This document shows, in pieces, positions 1-12,362 of a DNA stretch of 64,000 bases (the stretch's first letter is position 1; each line of letters begins with the position of its first letter). The position numbers were made by a program, and so were the translations under genes. The DNA lies in NCBI GenBank assembly GCA_016630905.1, contig WBMQ01000006.1, positions 1,054,001 through 1,118,000 on the forward strand, read 5' to 3'. Source of the stretch: Capillidium heterosporum (lineage: Eukaryota; Entomophthoromycota; Entomophthoromycetes; Entomophthorales; Capillidiaceae). The notes under the pieces were generated by a model. That model was not told where the DNA came from. It saw only the letters and a list, made by a program, of their open reading frames with translations, and did no database searches.

Positions 1-1
1 T

Positions 2-1480
2 CGCGTCAAGATAGTAGCGGCTGCCGATCCCAACCCTATCCGACTTCAAAAGCTAAGTTTACAACACAACATCCCACTCCAAAACCAATTCAAGAGTTGG
101 CAGGAGCTATCCAAACTATCACGTTTAAGTGATGGAGTAATAATAGCGACTCAGGATAGGGATCACCTAGAACCTACGTTGATATTCAGTAAACAAGGTT
201 ACGCCATACTTTTGGAGAAACCCATGTCCACCAACATAGAGGAATGTAGGCTGATAACCGACACCATCAATAAGTATAAGGTCCCATTTGCGGTAGGTCA
301 CGTACTACGGTACACCTTGATCAACTTGAAGTTGAAGGAATTGATCCAACAGAAAGTTATCGGAAATCTGGTCAACGTCCAACATTTGGAACCGGTTGGC
401 TTTTACCACTTTGCCCACTCCTTCGTTCGAGGCAATTGGAATAGCAAGGATAGAAGCACCTTTAGTTTAATGAGTAAAAGCTGTCACGACTTGGATCTAC
501 TCTACTTTTTCATCGATAGTAAGTGTAAGTCGATCTCTTCCTTCGGTTCGCTAAATCATTTCAATTCCGACAACATACCTGATGAAATCAAAGAGGATAA
601 AGTGGATAGGTGTCTAGATTGTAAACTGGTAGATACCTGCCCTTACTCGGCCAAAAAGATCTATATCGATAGTAGAAATTTAAAGAGCAAGGCTTTCTTT
701 GCAAATCAGATCTGTGACATCGTTGGTAATTGATCACTATTTATATTCTATTAATCTCGTACTTTAAGATATTGAAAATTTAACTCACGTGCTGAAAACT
801 GGGCCTTATGGTAAATGTGTGTACCAATCGGATAACAACGTTTGTGATAACCAGGTAATAATATACAGCCATAGATAATCGAATTAAAGTATATTCGTTA
901 GGTTGTTAACTTACAGTTCGAAAACAAAGTGACGGCAAGTCTAACTATGGTAGCCTTTACTGAAAAGTTATGCCAGCGTAAGGTAACCTCCACACTTGCA
1001 AAATTTCTTTTGCCTAATTACATATAGACCTCCTTCTACGGTAGTTTGGGTGAGCTAAGGTCGGATGGCAAACGTTACATCGAGCACTTTGACTTCCGAA
1101 CCGAAAAGTTAATTACCTACGACATGTTGGATCAGACTTTCAAAGATACCAGCTCTTCACATGGTAACTTACCTACTCTCTATTTAAATAATGAAATTTT
1201 ATTACTACTGTAGGGGATGCCGACTTTAGATTGATGGAAGCTTTCGTCGATACAGTTATCAACTACAAGAACAACTCCACCAAATCTAGTATACTTTGTG
1301 ATGCCGATCAAGCTCTAGGTAGGCTTTTTTGGTATTTTTAGTTCGATCATTGACATATTTTTATATTTTGTAGAGAGCCATAGATTGGTATTTGCAGCGG
1401 AACTAGCACGATTAACTAGTACGGTTGTCGACCCTGATTGTATCACTGAGGAGATGTTGGTAGAGGGTGGTGTCTACTGA
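2..1480 (+). CDS. Gfo/Idh/MocA-family NAD(P)-dependent oxidoreductase, 5'-truncated
   Basis: The 3' part of a dehydrogenase of the Gfo/Idh/MocA family, which oxidises or reduces sugars and related metabolites with NAD(P); the substrate cannot be read from sequence. The reading frame is already open at base 2 inside the Rossmann fold (VKIVAAADPNP, then DGVIIAT and the signature LLEKPMS near base 215). The middle domain contains the GHVLRYT strand and the KSCHDLDLL motif, whose His/Asp are the usual catalytic positions. A CxxC..CP stretch follows (bases 610-645). Splicing at 726-768, 855-916, 983-1027, 1164-1213 and 1319-1373 keeps the frame open through FYGSLGELRSDG to the stop at 1480. The start codon and probably 10-40 residues lie outside the window. 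Family assignment is firm; substrate is unknown. Confidence 0.88.
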
Positions 1481-4400
1481 TGAATTTTTAATTAATGTAG
1501 TAAACTTCTTTTATAATATTTAGTAGATATTTAACTGATTTTAATAATATACATCAAAGTTTCCCACGTTTTTTCTTTGCAAAAATTCATATCTCTACTG
1601 TCAGAAGCTCTTATCGATATCAAAGGTAAAGTTATGGGAAGTCTGCCAAAAATTTGAATAATTTTGAGATCGTGTGTATAAATTTGATCGCAAGAACTGC
1701 TAGTCATAGAATTTGATGGAAACTACCAAAAGTTGGTAGTTATGTTGATATAGTTCTAGTAGATAAAGTAAAGTTACCTACAATGAGTTTTGGGAATGGC
1801 AAGGACTTGGAAACTGAACTAAGTATATTTTAGTTAGCTTTGATATAGCAAGCTTGAATTAAGTAAACTACTTCACAATATAGTATTACCACTAGTATAC
1901 TATTTATAAGCTTTCTAAATTGATAAACTACAAGTTAGCTTCCATCAATGCCATCTACCAGCACAAATCTTTAGTATACTAGAGTGTAGTTCTTTCAATA
2001 CGTCTTTACTTTAGCATATGTTTAAGAAAGAACCGATTTTATAATGATTCATAAAATATCCGATATAGATGAATGCCTTCCCATAAGATGTTCGAACGAA
2101 TATATTAGGTATATTCAACTTATTATCTCTTAACTGAAGGGATGTGGTTTATAGATATCAACTATGAAGTCTTAATAAGCATTATTATACCATAATCGAA
2201 TTGCAGTATAGTATATTTCGAAACTTATAGGAACATTACCAAACTATACTAATGTGTTATTTAGGCAATCGGTATTGAAGTTATAAATCCTCCCATATAA
2301 GGCTGTTACATAGCCTATGTAAAAAGTGCTTCAATTAATTAAAATATATAATACCAAATTTCATTGGAAATATGTGCTCCAAAAGTGTTCCAACACCAGA
2401 TCCTTTGAGCTTGTAGTAGTGCTAGTTGCGGAGTAGCCTTATCACTCCATACATAATAAGCTTATATAAGCGATGTACATCCCTATATACCTAATACAGT
2501 TAGATCAATATATTAAAAGACGGCTAAAGTAAAACTAAGTTGACATTTTAAAGCGACATGTTCACCTACAAAAGTGACCTAATAAAGTTCAAAAGATGAA
2601 CCCATGCATTTCAAGTATATTTATATGCTATAAGTTTACATATACTTCAAGCTACTTGCATCATATTTAAAGATAAATATTATATTTATGATGAAGTATA
2701 GTGGGAATTTGAGACCCCATGCCTTTGAAAACATCTTTACGTTGACTTTTAGATCGAGTTCTCGTTTCATCAGTCCACCTGTAGACCAGGAATTATACTC
2801 CCGGATACATTGTTAACTGTAGACCATCTACCCATACCATATATATAGTAATATTCCTTTCCTTATATAGAACATATTCCAGGTATAAAGCCCCAACATT
2901 TGAATACTCAAAAGGAAAGGCATCCTTTAAATGTGGCCAAGCTTCCGATTTCAAATTCAAAAATATTGACGCCTTATTCAAATACCAGCAATGTATTGGA
3001 CGAGCATTACTATACTAGGAATTAAACCGCCAATATTTAATATTTTATTTCCAACTAATACAATTTAATGTTAGATTCTTTCGAAAAAGGTATCTAATAT
3101 ATTGCCTTCAAAGCTGGTGGAAAAAAAATTTGTTTTTTGGATAGAAATATATACTTACACAATTTTGAGATTTATTTTGTTTGCTAAGAAAGCTCCGTCA
3201 ATTTAGAAGTGTTATAGATATTGCAGCCATTAATATAAACAGCCATTGTGTTTCGAATAATATGGACAAGAGGCAATCTTCCAACTACAAACCGGTCTCT
3301 AGCTTACTTTGTCGGCTATCCTAAAACCGGAATTAGGATAAACAGGTACATCATTACACGTAAAGCTACTAGCAGCACTTCAATTTTTACTCCATATACT
3401 TCGGCACAAGGAATCTTATTAGAAACCTAAGGTTAAAGCGATTTGGGAATCCATATAGCACTTACAATTCTGCCATCTATGACTCATACGTTTAGGCAAA
3501 TTATGGTTTCAGTACAGGGTCCTTGACCTTCACTAGACAATCTTGTTACAAAGGAAGCCAAACTTCCGGCATAACGTATACCAAAAGTCGTAAAATTTTG
3601 CCACCTTTAGCCTGATTAAGTATGAAGGATCCGCCATCTACTCAAGCTGAAGTTGGAATAGAAGGTAGCTGATACTTCTATAAGCATATAGATTATATCT
3701 CTAAACCATTCATACAAATTAATTTATATTTTAGCCGACGTTCACCCTTCAAACTATACATATACCGAGCCAACCGGTTGCTAAACCCGAATCCTTTCAA
3801 ATTTAGGTCGACGTTCCATCACCATCTAAATATTAATTGAAGCTTTGGTTTGTAGCGGGTGTGCACTATTTTTACAAGTTGATGCTTATAGATATCTAAT
3901 GGGTAGATGGTTCACATAAGGAAGACGGGACTTTTGTAACTGGTTAATGTTACACGTACCTACCTTATTCTAGAAATTAATTAACAGTATCAACTCGCAA
4001 CTAGGCAATTTTAGCGAAAATGTATAAGCTGTTCTGCAAAGTAAATTAATTCAATTAATACCTAATCAGTAATCTTTCTCCCAGCAAAAGTTGGTTTGGA
4101 AGTGGTAATTTGGTAATGGGCTTTGGGTACCTTGAGATGATAGCTATAGAGATGAACTAAGCGATAGAGAAAATAGATGTAGAATATGCCAAGTAATTTT
4201 AGTGCTTATGGTATATATCCCTTTAAGAAGTTTGGCTATGAAATCTATTAATCGTCAAGTTCACTATACATATACTTACCTTTAGGATATACCGATAGAC
4301 ATGTTAAGAGAAATTGTTACTGGAACCGACGTCAAAAAATGGTCGGAACCTTCATCCTTTACCTTAGGAAGGATCCCAAAGCTAATATTATTTCCAATGT

Positions 4401-4996
4401 TATATATTTTAGAGCATACAAATATAGATACCATTCAGTTACCTTAAAAGATTTGTTAATTTATAGGTAAAACTTTACTCTGCTATTCCTTAAGGAAGAC
4501 CAATATAGTATTTAATCGATATAGCTATATCAGTTCCTCTGTGTAAAATTTACACCATATCTCCTGGATTTGTCTATTTTGAAGTGCGATGAGTTATATC
4601 AAAAAGGTATCGATGGTAGGGTATTAGTATCTTAAATGGAAATGATACGAGGTATGTTCATGAGAGGTATGTTAATATCCGCTTTTTGATTGTATAGAGC
4701 CCTTTAAGATATATTTGAACTTTACCTATATTGTGCGTTTACATTTGAAAGGATCTGGAAATCATTTGAACTTGGATGTATTGATCTATCATAGGCTGAA
4801 TTTGAGTTAGATATATATCTCACTAGAGATTAAAAATACAATTTATAGCTTTTGGATGATATGTAAAATGTAATGGTATAGTTAAAACAAAAAGCTATTG
4901 TCTAAATAGAATTTTATAGAACGAACTGTACATAAATAATAAGATGAAGTTATAGTTTATAATGCTGCCTATGTATATATTTATTTAAAAATGTAT
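1481..4996. other. AT-rich intergenic region with one possible gene relic
   Basis: About 3.5 kb of AT-rich sequence with stop codons in all frames and no convincing gene. The only coding-like islands lie between about 3240 and 3960 and are listed separately. Short reading frames at 2793-2981 and 3248-3430 lack supporting structure. Confidence 0.6.
3240..3960 (+). pseudogene. possible decayed gene, unidentified
   Basis: Several coding-like islands sit in one orientation but in shifting frames: SLAYFVGYPKTG (from about 3299), YNSAIYDSYV and STGSLTFTRQSCYKG (about 3460-3560), and ADVHPSNYTYTEPTGC at 3735, directly after an acceptor-like TTTTAG. A further piece reading WVDGSHKEDGTFVTG lies near 3903-3950. 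Stops and frame changes separate them. I do not recognise the family; Cys, Gly and Tyr content hints at a secreted protein. Chance is a real alternative. Confidence 0.25.
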
Positions 4997-5422
4997 TTAT
5001 GAAGATGTTGTGGTTTGACATGTCCTACGCTTATTCTGAAACCAAATCTGGACTGACCTTGGTGTCATAGAAAGCTCCTTGGACAACGCCTTCCTAAGCC
5101 CGGTGGACGGGTACCTGGTAAGGTTAAATATATCGTTCAGCCTTTTGACCTGTTCGGGATTCGCCTTCTTCCTTCGCAGGGGCTGAGGCATGTAGCTTAT
5201 GCCATCACTGCTGCTTTGGCTGTGGCAACTTCCGTTGATGGTGTGGGTTTGGGTTTGGTATTCGTAATCTCCTGAATAGTTAAGAAGTTCTTCATGAGTT
5301 GGAGTTGGAGTCGTCAAGTCGGTTTCAAATAGATCGATTAAAGTTGTAGTTGCCTCATCATGGTGGATAGAGTTGCATTCGTTGAGGATGAAGGAAAGTT
5401 TGAGTAGATTACTGCTGGCCAT
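4997..5422 (-). CDS. homeodomain transcription factor
   Basis: A 141-residue single-exon protein with a C-terminal homeodomain (about residues 82-138). The recognition helix reads VQIWFQNKRR, with the invariant Trp, Phe, Asn and Arg that contact DNA. The basic N-terminal arm (RRKK) and helix 1 (PEQVKRLNDIF) are also clear. The loop is of typical length, so it looks non-TALE. Upstream residues are Thr/Ser/Gln-rich and probably disordered. The start ATG at 5422 sits about 40 bp after a TATA box. The target genes cannot be inferred. The protein is short for a fungal homeobox factor and consists of little but the DNA-binding domain. Confidence 0.88.
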   Translation of the reverse strand: MASSNLLKLSFILNECNSIHHDEATTTLIDLFETDLTTPTPTHEELLNYSGDYEYQTQTHTINGSCHSQSSSDGISYMPQPLRRKKANPEQVKRLNDIFNLTRYPSTGLRKALSKELSMTPRSVQIWFQNKRRTCQTTTSS

Positions 5423-5460
5423 TTGGTTTGAAATCAGATACTTGTTTGGCTATGACTTCC

Positions 5461-5467
5461 TTTTATA
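5461..5467 (-). promoter_or_regulatory. TATA box of the homeobox gene
   Basis: TATAAAA on the minus strand, 39-45 bp before the ATG at 5422. The same arrangement recurs at other genes in this window. Confidence 0.6.
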
Positions 5468-7334
5468 CCTTTGCAAAGTTGGGTGGATTAAGTTAGCATA
5501 ACTTGTACAGGCATTTGCCCCTGGTCCGGTTCAATTTTTATTGACCTTTAATGCGAAAAGGCTAAGGCTTTACCCTACTAAATAATTAGACGACCGTAAT
5601 ATATTTACTAGTTTAATTAAAACGAAATATTCTTGAAGGTGATTTAGCAGTAGCAACTTATTCCAAAACTAGGCTAAAGTAGCACTAGACTCGGTAAATG
5701 GCACTAAGGGCGTACAAGCGCATTTTTATTAAATATTTTGGCATATGTTGGAGAAATAGTACGGTCGAGACAAGATCGCTTTCTAAAGTAACATGTAATT
5801 TTTAGTAAAAATTGAACATCAGATGATCCCAACAGTCTTGGATTTAAGTGTATTGGTAAAGTATAGCTTCTCCTTTATTTACAGGGTCACTACCTTAAGA
5901 ACCTTGCTAGAAAGCATTGGATTTTGAATTAAAGGCCATGTCCAAAACTAGGCTATCTAGACGAGTATTACGAATTTAATACGTCCCTTATATTTAAAAC
6001 TACAATCGATACAGCTACTTATAATGTCTTTATAGCCGCTTCATACAGCTTGTCGAATATTATTCAGCATTTTAAGTATATTTGAAAGGCTTTTGTTCCA
6101 AATCAGTATTGAGCTTACCTAAACAGAAACAAAAAATCGGGATGGGCGCAAAATCGGTACATTATAGTATAAATAAAGCGCTTAAATACGCTTTATAGGA
6201 TTCTTGTCGTCTAAATTATAGATGACTACATACAAAAGCTCCAATTAGAATCCAACATATACATAGTAGGATAAACTAGCATTCATAGCGTAAATGGGTC
6301 GGAGAAATAAGTCTCCCTAACATTTAAAGCGAAAGTTCGAGCTTAGCCTTTTATAAGCAGTGTAAACGTGAAAACTTTTTTCAGCTGATACGCTGCCGTC
6401 TTGTATCTATTTTGAACATACAGCTGCGAGGAAGCTTTAGTCATAAACTCATTTTTAATATATTACAAATGTCATTTGGGTTTTGCCTTCGACGTTGTAG
6501 AAACTGCGATGGGTTAAGCTTATTTAGATGCACATACTTTAGCTATAGTATATATAGTAATTAAGGCTGATCAGAAAGTAGCAGCCTAAGGAATTTGGGC
6601 CATAAATTTGTCCATACTTACATAAAGATATTATAAATATAATAACTACATATATTAAGGAAATTCTCATAGTCAAAGATTAGCCATAAACTACATTATC
6701 TATTACAAATATCATGAGTTATATCCCCAATACTACTGAAATTGCAGACGTTTATAGTTACAATAATCAATAGTATCAGATAAATATAGATTACCATTAT
6801 TCTAAAGATCAACGGCGGGGAACACAGAACAATGATATCGGTTCAGTGTTGGAGAAACGTTTTTAGATGCCAAAATGGAATTGATCGTCAGCCCATACCA
6901 ACAAGCTTAGCACTAATTAAAGAAACATTTCCTAATACTTATATGGACTAATGGCCAATTTAACAAATTACATTAGGTATACTTTGGGAAATTGGAAGCT
7001 TTTCAAGTGTGAAATGATGCTTTAGAAACGTGTAAGTTCAGAAAGGACTTTGTGGCCCAACATACTGTTTACAATTAACTGAATTACCTACGAAAGTTCC
7101 TAAAATAAATTATAAAGGTTTTGCGTTATTAGCTCAGTTAATTCCCAACAGTGCTCCCCAAACTTGGAAATGCAAATGGCGCTAAAATAGGTTGAGTTTG
7201 TGGGAGCGAAATGTCAATCAAATTTATAGACTTTAAAGTAAATTGAATGAGATCACATACCTATCCCCGACACTATATGGACAATCATATGGAGTACTAC
7301 GTGCAAGTTTCTTCCAATTTGAAAACTGGAAGGG
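5468..7334. other. AT-rich intergenic region
   Basis: About 1.9 kb between two divergently transcribed genes. Stops occur throughout all frames and no repeat, RNA gene or relic was recognised. Confidence 0.55.
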
Positions 7335-7342
7335 TATAAATA
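7335..7342 (+). promoter_or_regulatory. TATA box of the CBM19-like gene
   Basis: TATAAATA about 80 bp before the ATG at 7423. A CAA-rich leader (CAACAACAACAA, near 7366) lies between them. Confidence 0.6.
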
Positions 7343-7422
7343 TGCTCTTTTTGAAGTAAGATGTCAACAACAACAACAATTACAACCTTAATAAAATACT
7401 AAATCTACCTAATAATCTAACA

Positions 7423-7773
7423 ATGCAATTCATTGCCATCATCACCTTAATCTCAGCCTCCATCCTAGCTACTCCTGGATCCAGTTACGGTAACAGTTAT
7501 GGTACCAATATCAACCACCGACCCCACATCATCAATCATCACAGAAACTCCAACTACAACGGTCATTCTAAGGGTGGAAATTACGGTGGCTCCTACGGAA
7601 GTGGAAGCATCGGGTTTACGGGACAAAGGTGTACCGAAGGTACCATGTTCTGTGACAACTCAACTGGTGGTTTCTACACTTGCGCCCAAGGAAGTTTCGT
7701 TTACAGAGCTTGTGGGCCAAGTACCAGATGCCGATCTCAAGGTCGTAACAACATCTTTTGTGGACATTTGTAA
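7423..7773 (+). CDS. small secreted protein with CBM19-like chitin-binding domain
   Basis: A 116-residue protein with an N-terminal signal peptide (MQFIAIITLISASILA), a Gly/Ser/Asn/His-rich linker (about residues 20-65) and a compact six-cysteine domain (Cys 70, 77, 87, 97, 103, 113). The spacing and the pattern C-x6-C-x9-C-x9-C-x5-C-x9-C, with GPSTRCRSQ before the last Cys, resemble the fungal chitin-binding module CBM19. No enzyme domain is attached. It is probably secreted and may bind chitin in the fungus's own wall or in a host cuticle, as an effector-like or wall protein; this role is inferred. A poly(A) signal AATAAA follows at 7786. An overlapping reading frame in another phase is a shadow. 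Confidence 0.8.
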   Translation: MQFIAIITLISASILATPGSSYGNSYGTNINHRPHIINHHRNSNYNGHSKGGNYGGSYGSGSIGFTGQRCTEGTMFCDNSTGGFYTCAQGSFVYRACGPSTRCRSQGRNNIFCGHL

Positions 7774-8508
7774 TTTAAACTTTACAATAAACAGATGTTA
7801 TCTTTTATTTGGGCTTCTATAGGAATATATGTTTTAATTATTCAATGAAAATTTTAGAATTGAGTTTTAATTGTAGCATTTCTTATAACTTTTTGCTATA
7901 GCTATCAATCTTTGTTTATAAGAAATGGTGCAGCTTCATCAAAAACCCTTCAAACTTCGAGTGCCACAGATTTATAGTTACCTCGTATAGTAATTTTTCG
8001 ATAGATGAGTAGCTGCCCTACTGCTATAATGTAGTGCTTAAATTTGTCCTTTTTATTTAAAATTTTAAACTTGGAATTGAAATGGACTTTAACCGTACTA
8101 TTGGCCTCGATCATATAGCTAAAATTGATGTTGGTTTGAGTGACACTGCCAACTTGGAGTTACATCAAGTTTGCGGCTGACTTCGATCGTGACTGGTATT
8201 TTTGTCGATAGTCTTGATTCAAGCTCTTAAATTGTGTCGATGTAAATGTGGATTATATTTCGAATCTATAGCAATTCCTAAATTGAAACTAGGGTCATTG
8301 TTGACTGTGGGTAAGTGTTCATTAAAAATGATGAAAAAATAAAACTGTATATCTTCAAGCAAAAATCCTGTAGTGCTGTTCTAATAAAGAGACCCACATT
8401 CTAAGAACATTAAAAGCCAAATATAACTAAATCTCAATCAACTCAAATGTCAAATAGCATCCATTTTATAGATCCACCAGTCAAAAGTATAAAAAAAGTA
8501 CACCAAAC
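7774..8508. other. intergenic region between convergent genes
   Basis: About 0.7 kb between the 3' ends of the CBM19-like gene and the aldehyde dehydrogenase. It holds the poly(A) signal at 7786 and otherwise nothing I can recognise. Confidence 0.55.
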
Positions 8509-10350
8509 CTACTTCCTCCCAAAAGCCACTGAAAGCATAGCTCCAATAGTATAGCATGATGATACAAAGTGATTGACTATACGGTTGTACAAGTTAGATT
8601 GAGGAGGTAAGGGGTAGAATGCGGTAGGGAACATAGCCGATACGACTTTATCTAACTGGATGTCGGGGTAGCGAATGGACATCAAAGCTTCGACTTTGCG
8701 GTAGTTATTGGCCTGGTAGTAGGCGCGCTTATGGCTGAACTGCATAAAGGTGTGTTTGCCGTGATATCCACCCATACCACTTTCACCTACACCACCGAAA
8801 GGCAAGGTGTTGACTAGATATTGGATTAAAAGATTAGTATGTGAGTTGGAGATAGTAAGCTTACGGAAGAGATGGCTAACGCAGTCATTAACTGAAAGTC
8901 CACCCGATGAGATGTCGGTTACTAGGCGATCAATGAATTTCGTGTCATCAGAGAAGATATACATGGCCAGGGGTTTGTCCCTAATTTACAGATGTTAACA
9001 AACTGATACTCAGAATGGCTATTACCTAGCTTGCAGGAAACGTATGGTAGCATCCAAATCTTCAATCTCGATAATAGGGAGGACAGGGCCAAAGATCTCA
9101 GTCTGCATGACTGGGGCAATTTTGGGGTCGAGATCGGTGATTAAGGTAGGTGCGATAAATCGATCAGCAACTGAAAAGTCACCGCCGTGGACGATTTGAC
9201 CGTGGTTCTTGGGGGAGTCCGGCTTGGGCAGGAGGTTGCTAATACGATTGGTGTGGTGCTCGGAAACGATGCGAGGCCAACTTTCATTGGATTTGGGATC
9301 ATTGCCGTACATCTTGACGATTTCTTCCTTCAACAATTTGACAAATTCATCTTTGACACTAGGACGCACGATGACGTAGTCGGCAGCGACGCAGAGCTGC
9401 CCTGCATTCAAAAATCTACCCCAGACGACACGACGGGCTGCGATACGTAAATCGCAGGTCTTGTCATCGATGATAACTGGCGATTTACCACCCAGCTCCA
9501 ACCCAACTGGAGTTAGGTGCTTGGAGGCGGCTTGCATAATAATGCGGGCTACAGTACTAATAAAAGTTTAATAGTTTGAAACAATGGTCAATGGTACCTG
9601 TTCCCAGTATAGAAGATGTAGTCGAACTTGTGCTCCAAAATCTTAGTTGAGTGATCCTTGCCACCATTGATAACAGCGAAACACTCATTGTCCAAGTAGT
9701 CGTGGACCAATTGCTTAATTACGGCTGAGATGTTTTGACACAACTCTGAGGGTTTAAGTAAGAAAGCGTTGCCAGAGGCGATACCACCGAACAAGGGGGA
9801 TATACACAGGTTGAAACCAAAGTTCCATGGGGAAATATTTAAACACAGACCGTAAGGTTCATAAATAATTTTGGCGGTATCCATGGCCATAGCTATAAAT
9901 TACAAAACTACTTTAATATACTTGGAAAGTTAAATAAATACCTGTAGACTTGGTAACCTCTTCTGGTTTAGCCCACTTGCGGAAGTTTTCAATAGTTTCA
10001 GTTAGTTCTTGCAAGGTGGCGTAGACCTCCTCACCAGCTTCGTTACAGGATTTGAAGTCACGACTCATTGCTTCAACTATAAGAGGCATCCTATCTTTGA
10101 TACCACGGTGCAGCTGACAGAGTTGGGCTTCACGCCAGTCCAAACTTTTGGTTTTGCCAGTTGCGTAACCGGCTCTTAATTTTTCAACTACCTTTTATTA
10201 TTTTAAAAGTGGTGCGAGGTTAGTTTTATAAATTTGTAAATAGATGCTTACCGAATCGATAGAATCAATAGAATCTTCACTAAATTGAGGTAGGTTGAGT
10301 TTGGAATCGGGTTGGAATTCCACTTGGTAGCCGTAACTGGTCTTCTTCAT
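8509..10350 (-). CDS. fatty aldehyde dehydrogenase (ALDH3-type)
   Basis: Oxidises medium- and long-chain aldehydes to acids with NAD(P)+. Six exons give 531 residues: 10252-10350, 9942-10191, 9598-9892, 9026-9556, 8865-8980 and 8509-8813. Visible motifs in order are the class-3 N-terminal region (LRAGYATGKT..DWREAQL), cofactor-fold ISPWNFGFNL, LLKPSE, the catalytic Glu in LELGGKSP, the catalytic Cys in GQLCVA, EIFGPVLP, and LPFGGVGESGMGGYHGK with FSHKRA typical of class 3. The C-terminal tail is moderately hydrophobic and could attach the enzyme to membrane. The last intron (8814-8864, 51 nt) has no in-frame stop, and removing it restores the family-typical join of the NDC motif to LPFGG. An in-frame ATG at 10380 would add ten residues; I prefer 10350. 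Confidence 0.92.
8814..8864 (-). other. 51-nt intron without stop codons
   Basis: GTAAGC...CTAG with the branch-like motif ACTAAT. Its length is a multiple of three and the reading frame stays open across it, so it adds 17 residues if retained. Homology to class-3 aldehyde dehydrogenases supports removal. Confidence 0.85.
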
Positions 10351-12362
10351 AATGCTGAGTTGGTAATAAAGTTTTAACAATGCACTTTTGATTCCTATTT
10401 ATTTGAATTGAGATGGGATTTAAAACTTGATTGTAGAACAACGTAATTCAATCATTTTGAACTTTAGCTAGTTTTGAACCTGACCATTGAATACAAGTGA
10501 AACCAGTGCACTACGTAAAAATAGTTTCCTAATTTAGAATATAGGTAGGAGCTGGTAAACCATAACCCTATAGTAGGACCTAAAAACTTAGGGTCGGCCC
10601 GAACTTGTCTTGGAAAATTTAATGCTTTGACGATCTAGCTACTAAATGGGATAGGAATTCCCAACCTAATCCTTCTTAAGAGAACTTTCTACCTAGTTTT
10701 CTTATTCCTACTGCTGGAGATTAATAATACAGGAACAAGCTAATCTGGTAGCTAACCCTCCAATCCAATTCTTGACATTGAGCACTTGAATTCTTGGGTA
10801 AACTACTCAAATTTGAAAATCTAGCTTAAACTAGACATGATGGATTTAGTTGCCTTGCCCTTTGACGGCCACTGTTATTGGTACAGCTTTAGATTTTCAA
10901 GCTAGGATAAAGCCATGCTTGTTATAAAACTACCTTTCCTTTAGTTGCTTTCGCTTACTGGCCACTAATTACGATAATGAATTGTAAAGCAATCTAACAA
11001 TACATTGATGAAAGTTTTGGGCCTATCGACAGCATAAATAGCAACGAGTACATAGCAATATACATTAATCCTTTAAAATAAACTCTATTATCCTTATCAA
11101 ACTTAATAGCATCAACAGGCTTCTTATGGACGATTCTCTGGCATAAATAAACTGAAGTAACTGTAATTACAAAATTCAAGTATTTGTATGTACTATGTCT
11201 AAATGGAGTATATTGGTTTAATTGTAGTCATCATTATAGCTATATTTTCTAAAATGAGTTGCGATAATAAAGTGATGGCAAGGATGAGATAAAAAAGTTG
11301 TAGTAAGCTAAACTTTACCACTTTAACGGTTTATAATCAGCTTAGTTTAAAGTATAGGTAGTGATAAAATGTAATCCAGCTACTTGTATTTACTCTAATT
11401 TATGGTAAGTTTGCAACTAAATATACTTTGACAGATAAAGCTATGGTTTATAGCTGTAACTTTGGAATAGTGCGAAATTTTGGAATGTATAGTACTTTTT
11501 AATGGTAGATTTGTGCATGATTTCGTAGCTTTATTTGATAAGCAATATAAAGTACATTTAGCATATTTTGGATGGGTGGAATATTTCATTTGGACAGTAT
11601 TATAAATAGAATTAGAAATTAATAATTTTACATGCCTTCTTTAAAATAAAGATATATTATCAGAGTATTTATGCTTTAAGTAAATATCTTGATAGATGAG
11701 TGCAATATTACTTTAGCTACAGTTCTCTAAAAGTAAATCAGCCTACAATAAACGATAGAGCATATATAAAATTTGTACTGAAAAACTTTAAAGGAGCTAT
11801 GTTTGGCTAAAATTGATTAATTTAAACATAAGAAAACTCCATCAATATCAAGCTATAATTCTAAATACAAATATGTGAGCTATAGATCATCTCTAAATTT
11901 TGGTACTAAGAATAGCTTATATATATAGAAATCTAACTATATATACCTTTAGCCAAGCCCTCCCTCCCATCAGCAGAATATTGCTACAGGTATATTTATA
12001 TTTAGATCAAACATACCAGGATTCCTTCTCCATCTCATATCAACAATGAAGTAATTTGTCCGATTCGGCTTGGCAGTTCCGACTTCAGGCTAATAAACTT
12101 TAGCCCTTTACTCCATAAATGACGCAACTACAAATGAAAAGTCGAGAATTGGATTCAGTTCTGGAATTTTTTTTTTGAAAGAGCTAATTAAAATTTTGAT
12201 CCGCTTCCTTTATCTATTTATAAGTTCTAGTCTAAATTTACAGTACCTTTGCAATTATAACAAGAAATTTGATAATAAATTAAAGGATACTTGGAAAATC
12301 ATAATTTCTATAAAACCTTTATCCTTAGAGAACGCATCTTTTCATTGTTAATTAGAGCTAAA
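10351..12362. other. AT-rich intergenic region with a small membrane-protein fragment
   Basis: Two kilobases between divergent genes. The only notable piece is a 61-codon minus-strand frame at 10994-11179, listed separately. The remainder shows no gene or repeat that I can support. Confidence 0.5.
10994..11179 (-). pseudogene. possible membrane-protein fragment
   Basis: A 61-residue frame combines a charged stretch (RIVHKKPVDAIKFDKDNR) with a hydrophobic one (GLMYIAMYSLLFMLSIGP). This pattern resembles one loop and one helix of a multi-pass protein. No start, partner exons or family could be assigned. It may be a relic or chance. Confidence 0.2.
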
